A stretch of 64,000 nt of DNA from Velthaea sp965214335 (GTDB lineage: Bacteria; Vulcanimicrobiota; Vulcanimicrobiia; Vulcanimicrobiales; Vulcanimicrobiaceae). Below are positions 17,641 through 26,379 of the stretch, one piece after another. Location of the stretch: contig CBDCBO010000005.1 of assembly GCA_965214335.1 (NCBI GenBank), positions 248,001-312,000 of the forward strand, in the 5' to 3' direction. The translations under genes were made by a program, and so were the position numbers. The notes under the pieces were generated by a model. That model did not search any database, was not told the DNA's origin, and was given only the letters and a program-made list of their open reading frames with translations. How positions within the stretch are numbered: the first letter of the stretch is position 1; every line of letters starts with the position of its first letter.

Positions 17641-18495
17641 ATGCCGCACATGACGACGTCGCAACGCGTCTGGCGCGCGCTGAGCGCCGGTGCGAACGAG
17701 ACCCGGCGCGGCGCCGGTAACGCGTACTACGAGCGCGTGCGCGACGAACTGCTCGACCTTATCTGCGTCGCGCCCGCGACGGTGCTCGATGTTGGCTGCG
17801 GCGGCGGCGCGACGGGCGCCGAACTCAAACGCCGTTTTCCCGGTGCGACGGTGATCGGCATCGAGCCGGTCGCGGCGGCGGCGCAGCTGGCCGGCGAGCG
17901 GATCGACCGGGTGATTGCAGCCGACGCCCAAACGCTCGACTTCGATGCGGCTCATATCGGCGGCGCGACGCTCGACCTCATCATCGTCGCCGATGTGCTC
18001 GAGCACATGTACGATCCGTGGCACATGCTCGAGCGGCTGCGCCCGCTACTCACGCCGAACGGAATACTCTTGGCGTCGATTCCGAATGCGCGCAATTTGT
18101 GGCTGTTGGAAAAGATCGCGCGCGGTACGTTTGACTACCAGGCTGAAGGCTTGTTCGATATCACGCACATCCGCTTTTTCACCCTGACTGACATGCGCGC
18201 GCTCTTCGCCGATACCGGCTACGTCGTCGACCGCACGCAACTTAACATCGACGGCAACCTGCCCGAGCGCGTGCCCCTCAAGCGCTTGCCGAGCCCGCGC
18301 GCGTTCGCCCACATCGCGCATGCGGTCCGCAATCTGGTGGACCCGAACCACGCCCGGGTCTTAGTATCACGTGAAACCGGCCGCACGTTTCGAATCGATA
18401 CGGCGCGCATCACGTTGCGTGGCCTGACGGCCGCCGACCTCGACGAATTGTTCTGCAGCCAAATCTACTTCATCGCCCGAGCCGCTGCGCCCTAA
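17641..18495 (+). CDS. SAM-dependent methyltransferase (class I)
   Basis: A 284-residue methyltransferase. Motif I is TVLDVGCGGGATGAELKR, binding SAM; motif II and III equivalents are VIGIEPV, then LDLIIVADVLEHMYDPWHML, followed by GILLASIPNARNLWLLEKIA, which is the arrangement of the UbiG/Methyltransf_23 group. The late YQAEGLFDITHIRFFTLTDM is typical of methyltransferases acting on cell-surface sugars or lipids near glycosyltransferase genes. It ends only 14 bases from the convergent glycosyltransferase gene, so a role in glycan modification is plausible but unproven. ATG 17641 and ATG 17650 are equally possible starts; longer versions would run into the protease promoter. Confidence 0.85.
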   Translation: MPHMTTSQRVWRALSAGANETRRGAGNAYYERVRDELLDLICVAPATVLDVGCGGGATGAELKRRFPGATVIGIEPVAAAAQLAGERIDRVIAADAQTLDFDAAHIGGATLDLIIVADVLEHMYDPWHMLERLRPLLTPNGILLASIPNARNLWLLEKIARGTFDYQAEGLFDITHIRFFTLTDMRALFADTGYVVDRTQLNIDGNLPERVPLKRLPSPRAFAHIAHAVRNLVDPNHARVLVSRETGRTFRIDTARITLRGLTAADLDELFCSQIYFIARAAAP

Positions 18496-18509
18496 CGTCG
18501 TTCGCGCCG

Positions 18510-21080
18510 TTACGGGGCGGGGTGTAGCATGCGGCGCGCGCGCGGATCGAGTGCGCGCCCGCGCCACCGATACTCGAAGTTCGCGCGCCGGACCACATTT
18601 GCCAGGCGCACGCGCGGCGGCTGGAATTCGGCCGCGGTCCGTTCGCTCCAGCGATAGCGTTCGCGCTCGCTCGTTTCAAGGCTCTGCTGTAAGGCTGCGA
18701 CCGCCGGCGGATGATCGCCATGATAGTGCAGCACCAGCGGCCACAGCGCCCGGAAATAATCGACGTCGCGAACGGCGGCTTCATCTTTCTCCGCGACCGT
18801 CGGCCCGGCTTGACCCAAGCTCGAATACTGGCGCCCTTTGGCGGCTTGACGATGCATCGAAAAGACCGCGCCGTAATGATCGTACACATAGGGAACGGCA
18901 AGATGCTTGCCGGCGACGCCGGTCAGGCGCTCGTGAACGCGGCCGGTCCAGCGCAAGCCCGCGGTGACTCGAAAGAAACTCATCCGGCGTTCGATCGACG
19001 TATATAAGCGAAACGATTGAAAATAGTGGCGCGTGTAGCCGTCGACGATCGCGATCGTGTCCGGCAAGCTCGCTAAGTTACGCGCGATCGTCGCGGCGAT
19101 CGGGCGATGCACTTCATCGGCATCGACGAATGCCGCCCACTCGCCTAAATCGAGCTGACGGTGCAGCGTTAGAATGCGATTCCGGGCGTCGGCGAAATCG
19201 ACGAACGGCGCGCGATCCACGGTGAGCGCGCCGCGTTCGGCAAACGACGATTCGGCCAGCGCGCGGGCGTTCGGGCCGCTCGGATCTTCGCTGTTGTCGT
19301 TGACGATCAGCCGATCCGCAACCGGTTCGAGACTGCGCAGCAAAGCCGGCAGAAACGACTCCTCGTTACGCCCCACGATGAGATGCGCGGCAATTCCCGG
19401 CCGGCCGCGTTGCGCCGGTCGGGCGCCGTGCAAACGTTGCGCGTACGGCGCGTCGACCGCGACCAGCGCCGCGGCCGGCGTCCCGCCGGTGATGGCGCGC
19501 GCGAGTTCGGACACGTGCTGGGTGGCTAAGTACGCATCGAGTCGCCGGTGCGCGTCCAGGCACGTTTGCGCCGATCGGGCGCGAAGTTGACGTATCGCGT
19601 CGACGTGACTGACGAGCGTTTCCAACATGGCGCCTGCGGCGACCACCGTCACGCCCGGTGAAGCGGCCGCCAGCGGGTCGACCGGCGCCGCGGCGATCAC
19701 GCTGCAGCCGTGTCCGATCGCCGCCGGAATTACCAGGCCGTACCGATCTTCGTTTGAACCGACGATCACGATGTCGGCCGCGGCCAACTGCGCGAGCCGA
19801 TCGTAGCGAAAGCACAGGCCGCGAATTGCGGGCCGCACGTTACGAAGCTGCGCCAGCAGCGCGGCGCCGCTGACGCTGGCGACCACCACCGGATCGCCGG
19901 AGCGTGCGCGCGGCGGCGGCGTCGCCGTCCCGAGCCGCACGCTCGTTACGCGCTCGGGGCTGCAGCCGGCGGCAAGCAAAATTTGGCGCGCCGCTTCGCT
20001 CGGCGTCCACCACTGCGCGATACCCGGCGCCTGGGCGTAGCGGTGGCCTTCGGCGGCCGTCCGCGGCGCCACAAAGGCCACGCGTTCGGCGCCCGTCGGC
20101 GCCGCCAAAGCGGCCGCGCCCCACGAAATTTCCAGCGTCGGCCGACGGCGCGCGACGGCGGCCAGCAAGTCGATGCGGGCCCGATCGCTGCGCGACGCGG
20201 GCCGGATGCGCAGCACGGACGCGCCGAGGTGCGCCTTCCACCAGCGCGTCAGGTGCGCGAGCGCCTGCGCTTCATCGGGCTCGGCCGGCAAGCGTCCGTC
20301 GACCGCCAGCGCGATCGGTGGAACCTCGGGCAACGGATAGCGGGGGGCATCGGCCAGCAGCGTTTCCCAGCGCTCGATGAAGCGCCGTTCGTTGCGTTCG
20401 TGATTGTGTTCGCGGCCCAAGGTCGCGCTTTCGAGATGCTCGAGCACCGCCGCCGGCTCGTAGCGCACCCGGGCGCCGGCGCACCACGCGCGCAAGCACA
20501 GATCGACGTCTTCCCAGCCGTTGGTAAAGCCTTCGTCGAAGCCCCCGAGCCGCACGAAGAGTTCGCGCCGGATCATCAGCGCGGCACCGGTAACGGCGAG
20601 AAAGTCGCGCGCGATGTTGGCGTCGGGCAGCGTGCCGTCCCGGCGTTTATGGATGTGCCACCAGCGTGAGACCGCGCCCGGCAGCAGCGCGAGTCCGGCA
20701 TGTTGCAACGTACCGTCGGAATATAACAAGCGCGCACCGGCGATGCCGATGCCGGATTCGGCGGCGAGCGTCGCGCGCAGCGCGGCGAGCGTATCGGGGC
20801 GGACGAACGCGTCGTTATTGAGGAACAGAATCGCGTCGCCGGTGCAGCGCGCGGCGCCCGCGTTGCAGGCTCCGCTAAAACCGCGATTGCGTTCGAGCAA
20901 CAGCGGCGTGAAGTGACGCTGCGCAGCCGTCCAGGCCGCACTTTCGCCGTCGGTCGAGGCGTCGTCGACGACAATGATCTCGGCCGGTACCGCGTCGGGC
21001 CCTGTCCGCAGCAACGCGTCGACGCAGCGCTGGGTGAGCCGCCAATTGTTGAAGGTGGGAACGACGACGGAGATGCGCAT
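18510..21080 (-). CDS. Three-module glycosyltransferase (GT2 - GT-B like - GT2)
   Basis: An 856-residue protein with two GT2 domains around a third module. Residues 1-240 are a GT2 domain of the rhamnosyltransferase type: ISVVVPTFNNWRLTQRC, IIVVDDASTDGES, ERNRGFSGACNAGA and ILFLNNDAFVRPD (DXD-like NND). The middle (about 280-555) reads like a GT-B fold: a WWTPSEAARQILLAAGC stretch, SVRLG and VIVGSNEDRYGLVIPAAIGHG, similar to the C-terminal half of GT4 enzymes. Residues about 575-857 are a second GT2 domain: AAHLIVGRNEESFLPALLRSLE, RLIVNDNSED and WAAFVDADEVHRP (DAD). It probably assembles a surface polysaccharide or glycoprotein glycan with the neighbouring GT4. TTG/ATG start pair; ATG 21080 chosen. 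Confidence 0.85.
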   Translation of the reverse strand: MRISVVVPTFNNWRLTQRCVDALLRTGPDAVPAEIIVVDDASTDGESAAWTAAQRHFTPLLLERNRGFSGACNAGAARCTGDAILFLNNDAFVRPDTLAALRATLAAESGIGIAGARLLYSDGTLQHAGLALLPGAVSRWWHIHKRRDGTLPDANIARDFLAVTGAALMIRRELFVRLGGFDEGFTNGWEDVDLCLRAWCAGARVRYEPAAVLEHLESATLGREHNHERNERRFIERWETLLADAPRYPLPEVPPIALAVDGRLPAEPDEAQALAHLTRWWKAHLGASVLRIRPASRSDRARIDLLAAVARRRPTLEISWGAAALAAPTGAERVAFVAPRTAAEGHRYAQAPGIAQWWTPSEAARQILLAAGCSPERVTSVRLGTATPPPRARSGDPVVVASVSGAALLAQLRNVRPAIRGLCFRYDRLAQLAAADIVIVGSNEDRYGLVIPAAIGHGCSVIAAAPVDPLAAASPGVTVVAAGAMLETLVSHVDAIRQLRARSAQTCLDAHRRLDAYLATQHVSELARAITGGTPAAALVAVDAPYAQRLHGARPAQRGRPGIAAHLIVGRNEESFLPALLRSLEPVADRLIVNDNSEDPSGPNARALAESSFAERGALTVDRAPFVDFADARNRILTLHRQLDLGEWAAFVDADEVHRPIAATIARNLASLPDTIAIVDGYTRHYFQSFRLYTSIERRMSFFRVTAGLRWTGRVHERLTGVAGKHLAVPYVYDHYGAVFSMHRQAAKGRQYSSLGQAGPTVAEKDEAAVRDVDYFRALWPLVLHYHGDHPPAVAALQQSLETSERERYRWSERTAAEFQPPRVRLANVVRRANFEYRWRGRALDPRARRMLHPAP

Positions 21081-21114
21081 CAAGGTGCGCCAGGTTCGAG
21101 TCGCGGGCGGCGGA

Positions 21115-22197
21115 TCATGTCGCGCCCGGGCGCGTTCGTGCGGCGGCGCGGATGATCGTCAGTGTGCGCGCAGCGCAGGTGTCCCACGAAAATGCGGCCG
21201 CGTGCGGCGGACCGGCGTGCCGCATGGCGGCGCGACGGTCGGGGTCGGCGGCCAGAGCCCGCAGCGCTTGTTCCCAAGCAGCGGGCGCCCGCGGATCGTC
21301 GACGTAGGCCGCGACCGCGCCGCCGACCTCGGGTAACGAACTGGCCCGCGCCGCCAGCACCGGCGCTCCGCACGCCATTGCCTCGAGCACCGGTAACCCA
21401 AAACCTTCGTACAGCGACGGCACCGCGACGATGCACGCGCCGCGATACAGGGCGACGAGGCGCGCCGGCGAGGCGTGCGCGAAGACCAGGGCGTCGGGCA
21501 CGTGCGGATTGGGCCGGGTCAACACCAGCGCCGTGGCGCCGTCGGGAAAGGCGGCGCGATGTGCCGCCGCGAGCGTCAGCACATTCTTCTGCGCGTCGTG
21601 GGCGCCGACGTGGAGCACGTACCGGCGGTTGCGCAAAGCGGGCGGCAGCGCGCCAAGATCACCCGGCCCGAACATCGGCTCCACGCCGAGCGCGACGCGG
21701 TGCAGCCGTTCCGGCTCGACGCCCAGCCAGCGTTCCACTTCGGCGGCGGTAAACGCCGAATCGCAGACGATCGCGCGCGCCGTCGCGGCCGTCCGCCGGA
21801 AAGGTGCCTGCTGCGCCTCGCGCCGCGCCGCGTCGGCGACCGGCAGCGCGAAAGGCACCACGTCGTGTACGGTCGCGACGGCCGGCTGCGACGCGCCGAC
21901 GAACGTGCCGTTCCAGGGATGCCACACCACGTCGGCCGTGTGCGGCACCCGGTTCGCGATCCGCACGCGCTGCGCCGGACGGCCGCCCAACGCCGCAAGC
22001 AGTGCGCCCCGGTGTGCCGCCGGAAACCAACTGCGCACGATGAGCGTCAGGCGCACGTCGTCGCGCTGCGCGAAGCGCGTCAGCACCGCCCGGGCGTAGG
22101 TACCGATGCCGCGCCGGTCGCGCGCGAGGTCGTGCGCGTCGACCGCGAGTTCGAGCGGGCCGCTCAATGCGGCGGCAAAGGCGTTTGGTTCGGGCAC
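21115..22197 (-). CDS. Glycosyltransferase family 4
   Basis: A protein of about 360 residues with a GT-B fold. The N-terminal half has LAVDAHDLARDRRGIGTYAR (a G-rich acceptor-side loop) and TVHDVVPFALP; the C-terminal half has RYVLHVGAHDAQKNVLTL and VAVPSLYEGFGLPVLEAMAC, the E-x7-E nucleotide-sugar motif of GT4 enzymes such as mannosyl- and N-acetylhexosaminyltransferases, and then GAPVLAARASSLPEVGG. The donor sugar is unknown. The start is uncertain: GTG 22197 would overlap the end of the upstream proline-rich gene by 34 bases. It ends 34 bases before the three-module glycosyltransferase, so the two are probably co-transcribed. Confidence 0.88.
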   Translation of the reverse strand: MPEPNAFAAALSGPLELAVDAHDLARDRRGIGTYARAVLTRFAQRDDVRLTLIVRSWFPAAHRGALLAALGGRPAQRVRIANRVPHTADVVWHPWNGTFVGASQPAVATVHDVVPFALPVADAARREAQQAPFRRTAATARAIVCDSAFTAAEVERWLGVEPERLHRVALGVEPMFGPGDLGALPPALRNRRYVLHVGAHDAQKNVLTLAAAHRAAFPDGATALVLTRPNPHVPDALVFAHASPARLVALYRGACIVAVPSLYEGFGLPVLEAMACGAPVLAARASSLPEVGGAVAAYVDDPRAPAAWEQALRALAADPDRRAAMRHAGPPHAAAFSWDTCAARTLTIIRAAARTRPGAT

Positions 22198-23018
22198 GGT
22201 TCCAAGACCGTCGTGCCGTTGGGCGCGGTATGGTCGAGAATGTAGTGGATCAACGGCGGATACGAAGTTGGATCGCTTCCGGGCGGCGGAAAAACCAACG
22301 GAATGCTGAGGTCGCGCTTGACGATGTTGGTCGACGACCACGGGTCGTCGCGCTCGCCGTTCTCGTATGTCCAGCGGTAGGGAAACGTATCGGTTTCAAT
22401 GTGGCCGTCGGGAAACTGAACCGTCGCTGTGATGCGCTCGGACGCCGCGCCGTTGCGGTATTCCGGTACGCCGCGCACGTTGAAAACGACCTCGCCGCAC
22501 GGCGTGTTGGCATCGACGCTGCCGGTGCCGGTGCCGGTCTTGCCGTTCCCCGCGCCGGTACCGTTGGCGCCGCCACCGTTGAGCGCGCCCGTCCCGAGCC
22601 CGGCACCCGTCCCGCTGATGCCCGCCGCCCGGCCCAGCCGGCTCCGGTTGAGCTGCTGGTACACATCGAAATTCTTGAAATGGTGGATCGGCTTGGCCGG
22701 AGCCCCGCCGTGCGTCGGCGCCGGGCTGCCCGCGGCTTTGGCGGCGGCGATCTGCGGCACCGGTGCCAAAGTGACCCGCGGCCGGACGTGGACGACCGGC
22801 GGCGGAGTGGGTCGCGGCGTCGGTTGCGGTGTTGGCCGGGGCGTCGGCCGCGGCGTCGGCCGGCGGCGTTCGAGCACGATCCGGCTTTGCACGGCCGCCA
22901 CCTCGCGCGGCTCGGGCGACCGCGCCGGTGCGCGCAAAAAGCCGATGAAGATTTCGTTGAGGGCGATCGAAAGCGCAATCGCGATGATCCAACGTCGAGC
23001 CGCGGCCGGTTGGCGCAT
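22164..23018 (-). CDS. TonB-like membrane-anchored proline-rich protein
   Basis: A 284-residue protein. An N-terminal hydrophobic helix (about 10-26, WIIAIALSIALNEIFIGFL) is followed by a proline-rich spacer with PTPRPTPRPTPQPTP-like repeats, a Gly/Thr-rich stretch (GTGAGNGKTGTGTG) and a 110-residue C-terminal domain containing CGEVVFNVRGVPEYRNG and a late cysteine. The overall design resembles TonB/TolA spanning the periplasm. The C-terminal domain lacks the obvious YP motif of TonB, so it may be an anchored periplasmic protein of other function. ATG 23018 is preferred, as longer versions would read through the hairpin terminator at 23031-23060. Confidence 0.7.
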   Translation of the reverse strand: MRQPAAARRWIIAIALSIALNEIFIGFLRAPARSPEPREVAAVQSRIVLERRRPTPRPTPRPTPQPTPRPTPPPVVHVRPRVTLAPVPQIAAAKAAGSPAPTHGGAPAKPIHHFKNFDVYQQLNRSRLGRAAGISGTGAGLGTGALNGGGANGTGAGNGKTGTGTGSVDANTPCGEVVFNVRGVPEYRNGAASERITATVQFPDGHIETDTFPYRWTYENGERDDPWSSTNIVKRDLSIPLVFPPPGSDPTSYPPLIHYILDHTAPNGTTVLEPCPNQTPLPPH

Positions 23019-23030
23019 CGCGCCGGGCGC

Positions 23031-23060
23031 ATAAAAAGAGCCGCTCGCCTGCGAACGGCT
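23031..23060 (-). terminator. Intrinsic terminator of the small secreted-protein gene
   Basis: On the minus strand a stem AGCCGTTCG, loop CAGG and CGAGCGGCT (nine pairs, one G-U) is followed by CTTTTTAT. It sits 53 bases after the stop of the gene at 23113-23412 and just before the TonB-like gene, so it should separate the two transcripts. Confidence 0.75.
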
Positions 23061-23112
23061 CCCCGGGTCGATCACGCCCCAGCCTCCGGGGCCTCAGCAG
23101 AGACGGCTCGCG

Positions 23113-23412
23113 CTATGACGGGTTGACGCCGTACGTGCGAAAATACCAATCGCGAAACTGGTCGTTATTGGGATAATAGCCATACTTGTTATAAAAATAG
23201 GATCGGTATTGTGCTTGGCGGCGTGCCTGTTCGCGCACTTCCTCTTGTTTGAGCCGTTTCTTCTTGTTCCAATTAACGATGCCGATCGCGGCCGCCGCGC
23301 CGCCGATCAAGATGTTGCGCGTGCTTGCCGCACCGTCAGCGAACGCGGGAGCCAGCGTGCCGGCGGTAACCGCGGCAGCCAGGGCGCTCGCCGTGATAAA
23401 TTTCGCGTTCAT
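23113..23412 (-). CDS. Small secreted or membrane-anchored protein, unknown function
   Basis: A 99-residue protein with an N-terminal signal peptide (KFITASALAAAVTAGTLAPAF, probable cleavage after AFA), a short hydrophobic stretch (NILIGGAAAAIGIVNW, about 33-48), a basic region KKKRLKQEEVREQARR and an aromatic C-terminus with YFYNKYGYYPNNDQFRDWYF. No known family recognised. ATG 23412 is supported by GGGAG about 6 bases upstream. It is transcribed divergently from apt and ends at a clear terminator. The Tyr/Asn-rich end could bind a partner at the cell surface. Confidence 0.7.
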   Translation of the reverse strand: MNAKFITASALAAAVTAGTLAPAFADGAASTRNILIGGAAAAIGIVNWNKKKRLKQEEVREQARRQAQYRSYFYNKYGYYPNNDQFRDWYFRTYGVNPS

Positions 23413-23443
23413 GTATTCTCCCGATGCAAATCGCGCAGCATTC

Positions 23444-23467
23444 GTCGTAACGTGTGTCGTAACGTGT
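23444..23467. repeat. Perfect 12-bp tandem repeat in the divergent promoter region
   Basis: GTCGTAACGTGT occurs twice back to back (23444-23455 and 23456-23467), between the start of the small secreted-protein gene and apt. The 12-base phase puts the copies on nearly the same face of the helix, as for a tandem operator. No regulator is identified. Confidence 0.7.
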
Positions 23468-23530
23468 ACTGAGATAACGAAGTTCGACACCGGCGGGGTT
23501 CCGTCGCAAGTGACGCGAACCGGGTTGGCC

Positions 23531-24052
23531 GTGACAAGCACAGACGTTGCGGCGCTGATCCGGGCCATCCCCGACTTCCCGATCCCCGGTATTCTGTTCC
23601 GAGATATAACGCCGCTGCTCAAGGATGCCGGCGGCTTCCGGGCGATGATCGATCTGTTTGTCGATACCTATCGTGATGCCAAGATCGACTGCGTGATCGG
23701 CATTGAAGCGCGTGGCTACATGATCGGCGCGCCGCTGGCCTACGCGATCGGCGCCGGTTTCGTTCCGGTGCGCAAACCGGGCAAACTGCCCGGAACGAAG
23801 TACACCGAAGAATATGCACTCGAGTATGGAACCAATTCGCTCGAAATTCATGACGATGCGGTTGCCGCCGGTCAGCGCGTGCTCGTGGTCGACGATCTGC
23901 TGGCGACGGGCGGCACGATCGCGGCAACCCTGCGGCTCCTCGCCAAGCTCGGCGCCCAAGCCGTCGGCGTTGCCGTGCTGATCGAACTCGCCGCACTTGG
24001 CGGGCGCCAACGGCTCGGCGGAACCGATATCACCGCCTTCATCACGTATTGA
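23531..24052 (+). CDS. apt: Adenine phosphoribosyltransferase
   Basis: A 173-residue enzyme that salvages adenine to AMP with PRPP. The N-terminus IRAIPDFPIPGILFRDITPLL is the APT signature, and the PRPP loop RVLVVDDLLATGGTIAATLRL is intact. Other matches are DCVIGIEARGYMIGAPLAYA and GFVPVRKPGKLPG. The length equals that of standard bacterial APT (about 170-180). The frame is open well upstream, but the residues before 23525 do not look like APT. Start candidates are GTG 23531 and TTG 23525. It is next to rel, as often seen in bacteria where apt and rel are adjacent. Confidence 0.95.
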   Translation: MTSTDVAALIRAIPDFPIPGILFRDITPLLKDAGGFRAMIDLFVDTYRDAKIDCVIGIEARGYMIGAPLAYAIGAGFVPVRKPGKLPGTKYTEEYALEYGTNSLEIHDDAVAAGQRVLVVDDLLATGGTIAATLRLLAKLGAQAVGVAVLIELAALGGRQRLGGTDITAFITY

Positions 24053-24104
24053 CGCCGCGTCGCCGAGCGCGGCCCAGGCGACGGTTTACTTTTGAGCGCG
24101 GGCG

Positions 24105-24134
24105 TTGGCGCGGGGCCGATATTCGGGCTATGAT
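24105..24134 (+). promoter_or_regulatory. Probable promoter for rel
   Basis: TTGGCG (24105-24110) and TATGAT (24129-24134) are 18 bases apart, with the rel ATG at 24147. The leader would be only about 5-10 bases, so initiation may be nearly leaderless. Confidence 0.55.
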
Positions 24135-24146
24135 AGGCGCCAACCC

Positions 24147-26315
24147 ATGACCATTGACGATCTCATCAGCAAGGTCCAGCGCTACGATCCGACGCTCACC
24201 GCCGATTGGCTGCGTTCCGTCTACACGTTGGCGGATACGGCGCACGAGGGCCAGTTGCGCGCGTCGGGCGAGCCCTATGTGGTGCACCCGTTGGCGGTCG
24301 CCGACATCTTGGCCGACCTGGAAATGGACCGGGCGACGGTCGCGGCGGCGCTGCTGCATGACGTGGTCGAGGATACGGTCGTCACGAGCGAGGAGGTCGC
24401 CGATCGATTCGGTACCGAGATCGCCGCACTCGTCGACGGCGTCACCAAGCTGACGCGAATTCCGTACCAATCCAAAGAAGATGCGCAGGTCGAGAACTTG
24501 CGCAAAATGTTCTTGGCGATGGCCAAAGACATTCGGGTCATCATCATCAAGCTCGCCGACCGCCTGCATAACATGCGGACGCTTGCGTCGCTGCCGCCGG
24601 TCAAGCAACGCTCGATCGCTAAAGAAACCGTTGAGATTTACGCGCCGATCGCGCATCGGCTGGGTATTTGGCGCATGAAGTGGGATCTCGAAGATCTCGC
24701 CTTGCGGTATCTCGATCCGGACTCATACCGCGACATCGCCGACCGGGTGGCCAAGAAACGGACCGAACGTGAAGAAACCGTTACGGGGGTCATTTCGGAA
24801 TTAGTCTCCCAATTCTCGGCGGCGGGAGTGAAGGCCGAAGTCACCGGCCGCCCCAAGCATTTTTATTCGATTCACAAGAAGATGATCAAAGGCCGCGATT
24901 TCTCAACCATTTACGATCTCACGGCGGTGCGGGTAATCGTCGACACGGTCAAAGATTGTTACGGTGCGCTCGGTGTCGTACACAGCTTATGGAAACCGCT
25001 GCCGGGTCGCTTCAAAGACTACATCGCGATGCCCAAACCCAACATGTATCAGTCGTTGCACACAACGGTGGTCGGGCCGGGCGGCGACCCGCTCGAGGTG
25101 CAGATCCGCACGCTTGAAATGCATCGCACGTCGGAGTACGGGATCGCGGCCCATTGGCGCTACAAAGAGAACAGCCGCACCGATAACTTCGAACAAAAAC
25201 TGACCTGGCTGCGCTCGCTGCTCGAGTGGCAAAACGACATGCGCGATTCGCGCATGTTCATGGAAAACTTGAAGCTCGACCTGTTCGAGAATCAAGTCTT
25301 CGTGTTTTCGCCCAAAGGCGATGTGTACTCGATGGCCGCGGCTTCGACCCCGCTCGACTTTGCCTACCAAGTGCATACCAACGTCGGCAATCATTGCGTC
25401 GGTGCCAAGGTCAACGGCAAGATCGTTCCGCTGGACTATCAGCTCAAAAACGGCGACATCGCGGAAATCTTGCTCAATAAATCCAGTGGCCGGCCGTCGC
25501 TGGATTGGCTTTCGCTCGTTAAGACCTCGGGCGCGAAGCACAAGATCAAACAGTGGTTCCGCAAAGAAAAGAAAGAAGAAAACGCCGTACTCGGCCAAGA
25601 GGCCGTCGAAGCCGAACTCTCGCGCCAGGCGCTACGCACCGACGCCGCGCGCGGCGAGGCGATCGAGAAGATCGCGACCCGGCTCAACTACACGAGCGTG
25701 TCGGATCTGTTCGCCGCGATCGGCTTCGGTGACGTCAACGCGGGCAACGTCGTCGCGCGGCTCAAAGACGAGCTCAAAACCAGTAACGTCGTTGATTTCG
25801 CCGCAATCGCAAAACCGGTGCCGGCGCGGCGTGTGGCGCGCAGTAAATCCGGAATTCGGATCGCCGGCGTCGACGACGTGCTCGTGCGGCTCTCGAAATG
25901 CTGCAGCCCGGTACCCGGCGATCCGATCATGGGATTCGTGACGATCGGACGCGGCGTTTCGGTGCATCGCGCCGATTGCCCGAACGTGGTGTACATGAAC
26001 GGCGCTCCCGAACGCATCCTCGAAGCGCAGTGGGCCGATGCCACCTCGATCATGCATGCCGTCGACATCGAGATCGAAGCGGGCGACCGCGCCGGATTGT
26101 TGCAAGACATCATGGGTGTGTGCTCGGAGAACAAGACCCAAGTATCGACGGTTAACGCGCGCGTCAAGCGCGACAAAAATGCATTGATCTCATTGACCGC
26201 CCAAATTAGCGATCTCGAACACCTGCACGCGCTATTGCGTAAGTTCGGCACGCTCAAAGACGTGCGTGCGGTCTATCGCGTCACCAAGCGCGAAACGCGC
26301 GTCAGCTCCTCGTAG
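24147..26315 (+). CDS. rel: Bifunctional (p)ppGpp synthetase/hydrolase
   Basis: A 722-residue RelA/SpoT homologue. The hydrolase domain has HPLAVADILADL, then LLHDVVEDT with intact metal-binding H and ED residues, and KLADRLHNMRTL. The synthetase domain contains RPKHFYSIHKKM, DLTAVRVIVDT and GRFKDYIAMPKPNMYQSLHT. RFKD is the RxKD form that marks bifunctional enzymes rather than synthetase-only RelA (ExDD). TGS, helical and CC domains follow, with an ACT domain at about 650-722 starting MHAVDIEIEAGDRAGLLQDI. It should control the stringent response to amino-acid starvation. It runs co-directionally after apt. Confidence 0.96.
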   Translation: MTIDDLISKVQRYDPTLTADWLRSVYTLADTAHEGQLRASGEPYVVHPLAVADILADLEMDRATVAAALLHDVVEDTVVTSEEVADRFGTEIAALVDGVTKLTRIPYQSKEDAQVENLRKMFLAMAKDIRVIIIKLADRLHNMRTLASLPPVKQRSIAKETVEIYAPIAHRLGIWRMKWDLEDLALRYLDPDSYRDIADRVAKKRTEREETVTGVISELVSQFSAAGVKAEVTGRPKHFYSIHKKMIKGRDFSTIYDLTAVRVIVDTVKDCYGALGVVHSLWKPLPGRFKDYIAMPKPNMYQSLHTTVVGPGGDPLEVQIRTLEMHRTSEYGIAAHWRYKENSRTDNFEQKLTWLRSLLEWQNDMRDSRMFMENLKLDLFENQVFVFSPKGDVYSMAAASTPLDFAYQVHTNVGNHCVGAKVNGKIVPLDYQLKNGDIAEILLNKSSGRPSLDWLSLVKTSGAKHKIKQWFRKEKKEENAVLGQEAVEAELSRQALRTDAARGEAIEKIATRLNYTSVSDLFAAIGFGDVNAGNVVARLKDELKTSNVVDFAAIAKPVPARRVARSKSGIRIAGVDDVLVRLSKCCSPVPGDPIMGFVTIGRGVSVHRADCPNVVYMNGAPERILEAQWADATSIMHAVDIEIEAGDRAGLLQDIMGVCSENKTQVSTVNARVKRDKNALISLTAQISDLEHLHALLRKFGTLKDVRAVYRVTKRETRVSSS

Positions 26316-26331
26316 CGGCGTTAACGCCGCT
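26314..26331. repeat. Perfect 18-bp palindrome at the rel 3' end
   Basis: AGCGGCGTTAACGCCGCT starts inside the rel stop codon and lies between two convergent genes. It is a perfect palindrome and would make a stable hairpin only if a few central bases opened; no T-run follows on either strand. It may be a weak bidirectional pause site. Confidence 0.6.
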
Positions 26332-26379
26332 GCCGCGTGTGCGCGGCGTCGTTCGATCCGCGCGTGTCGAGGCGGTCGG

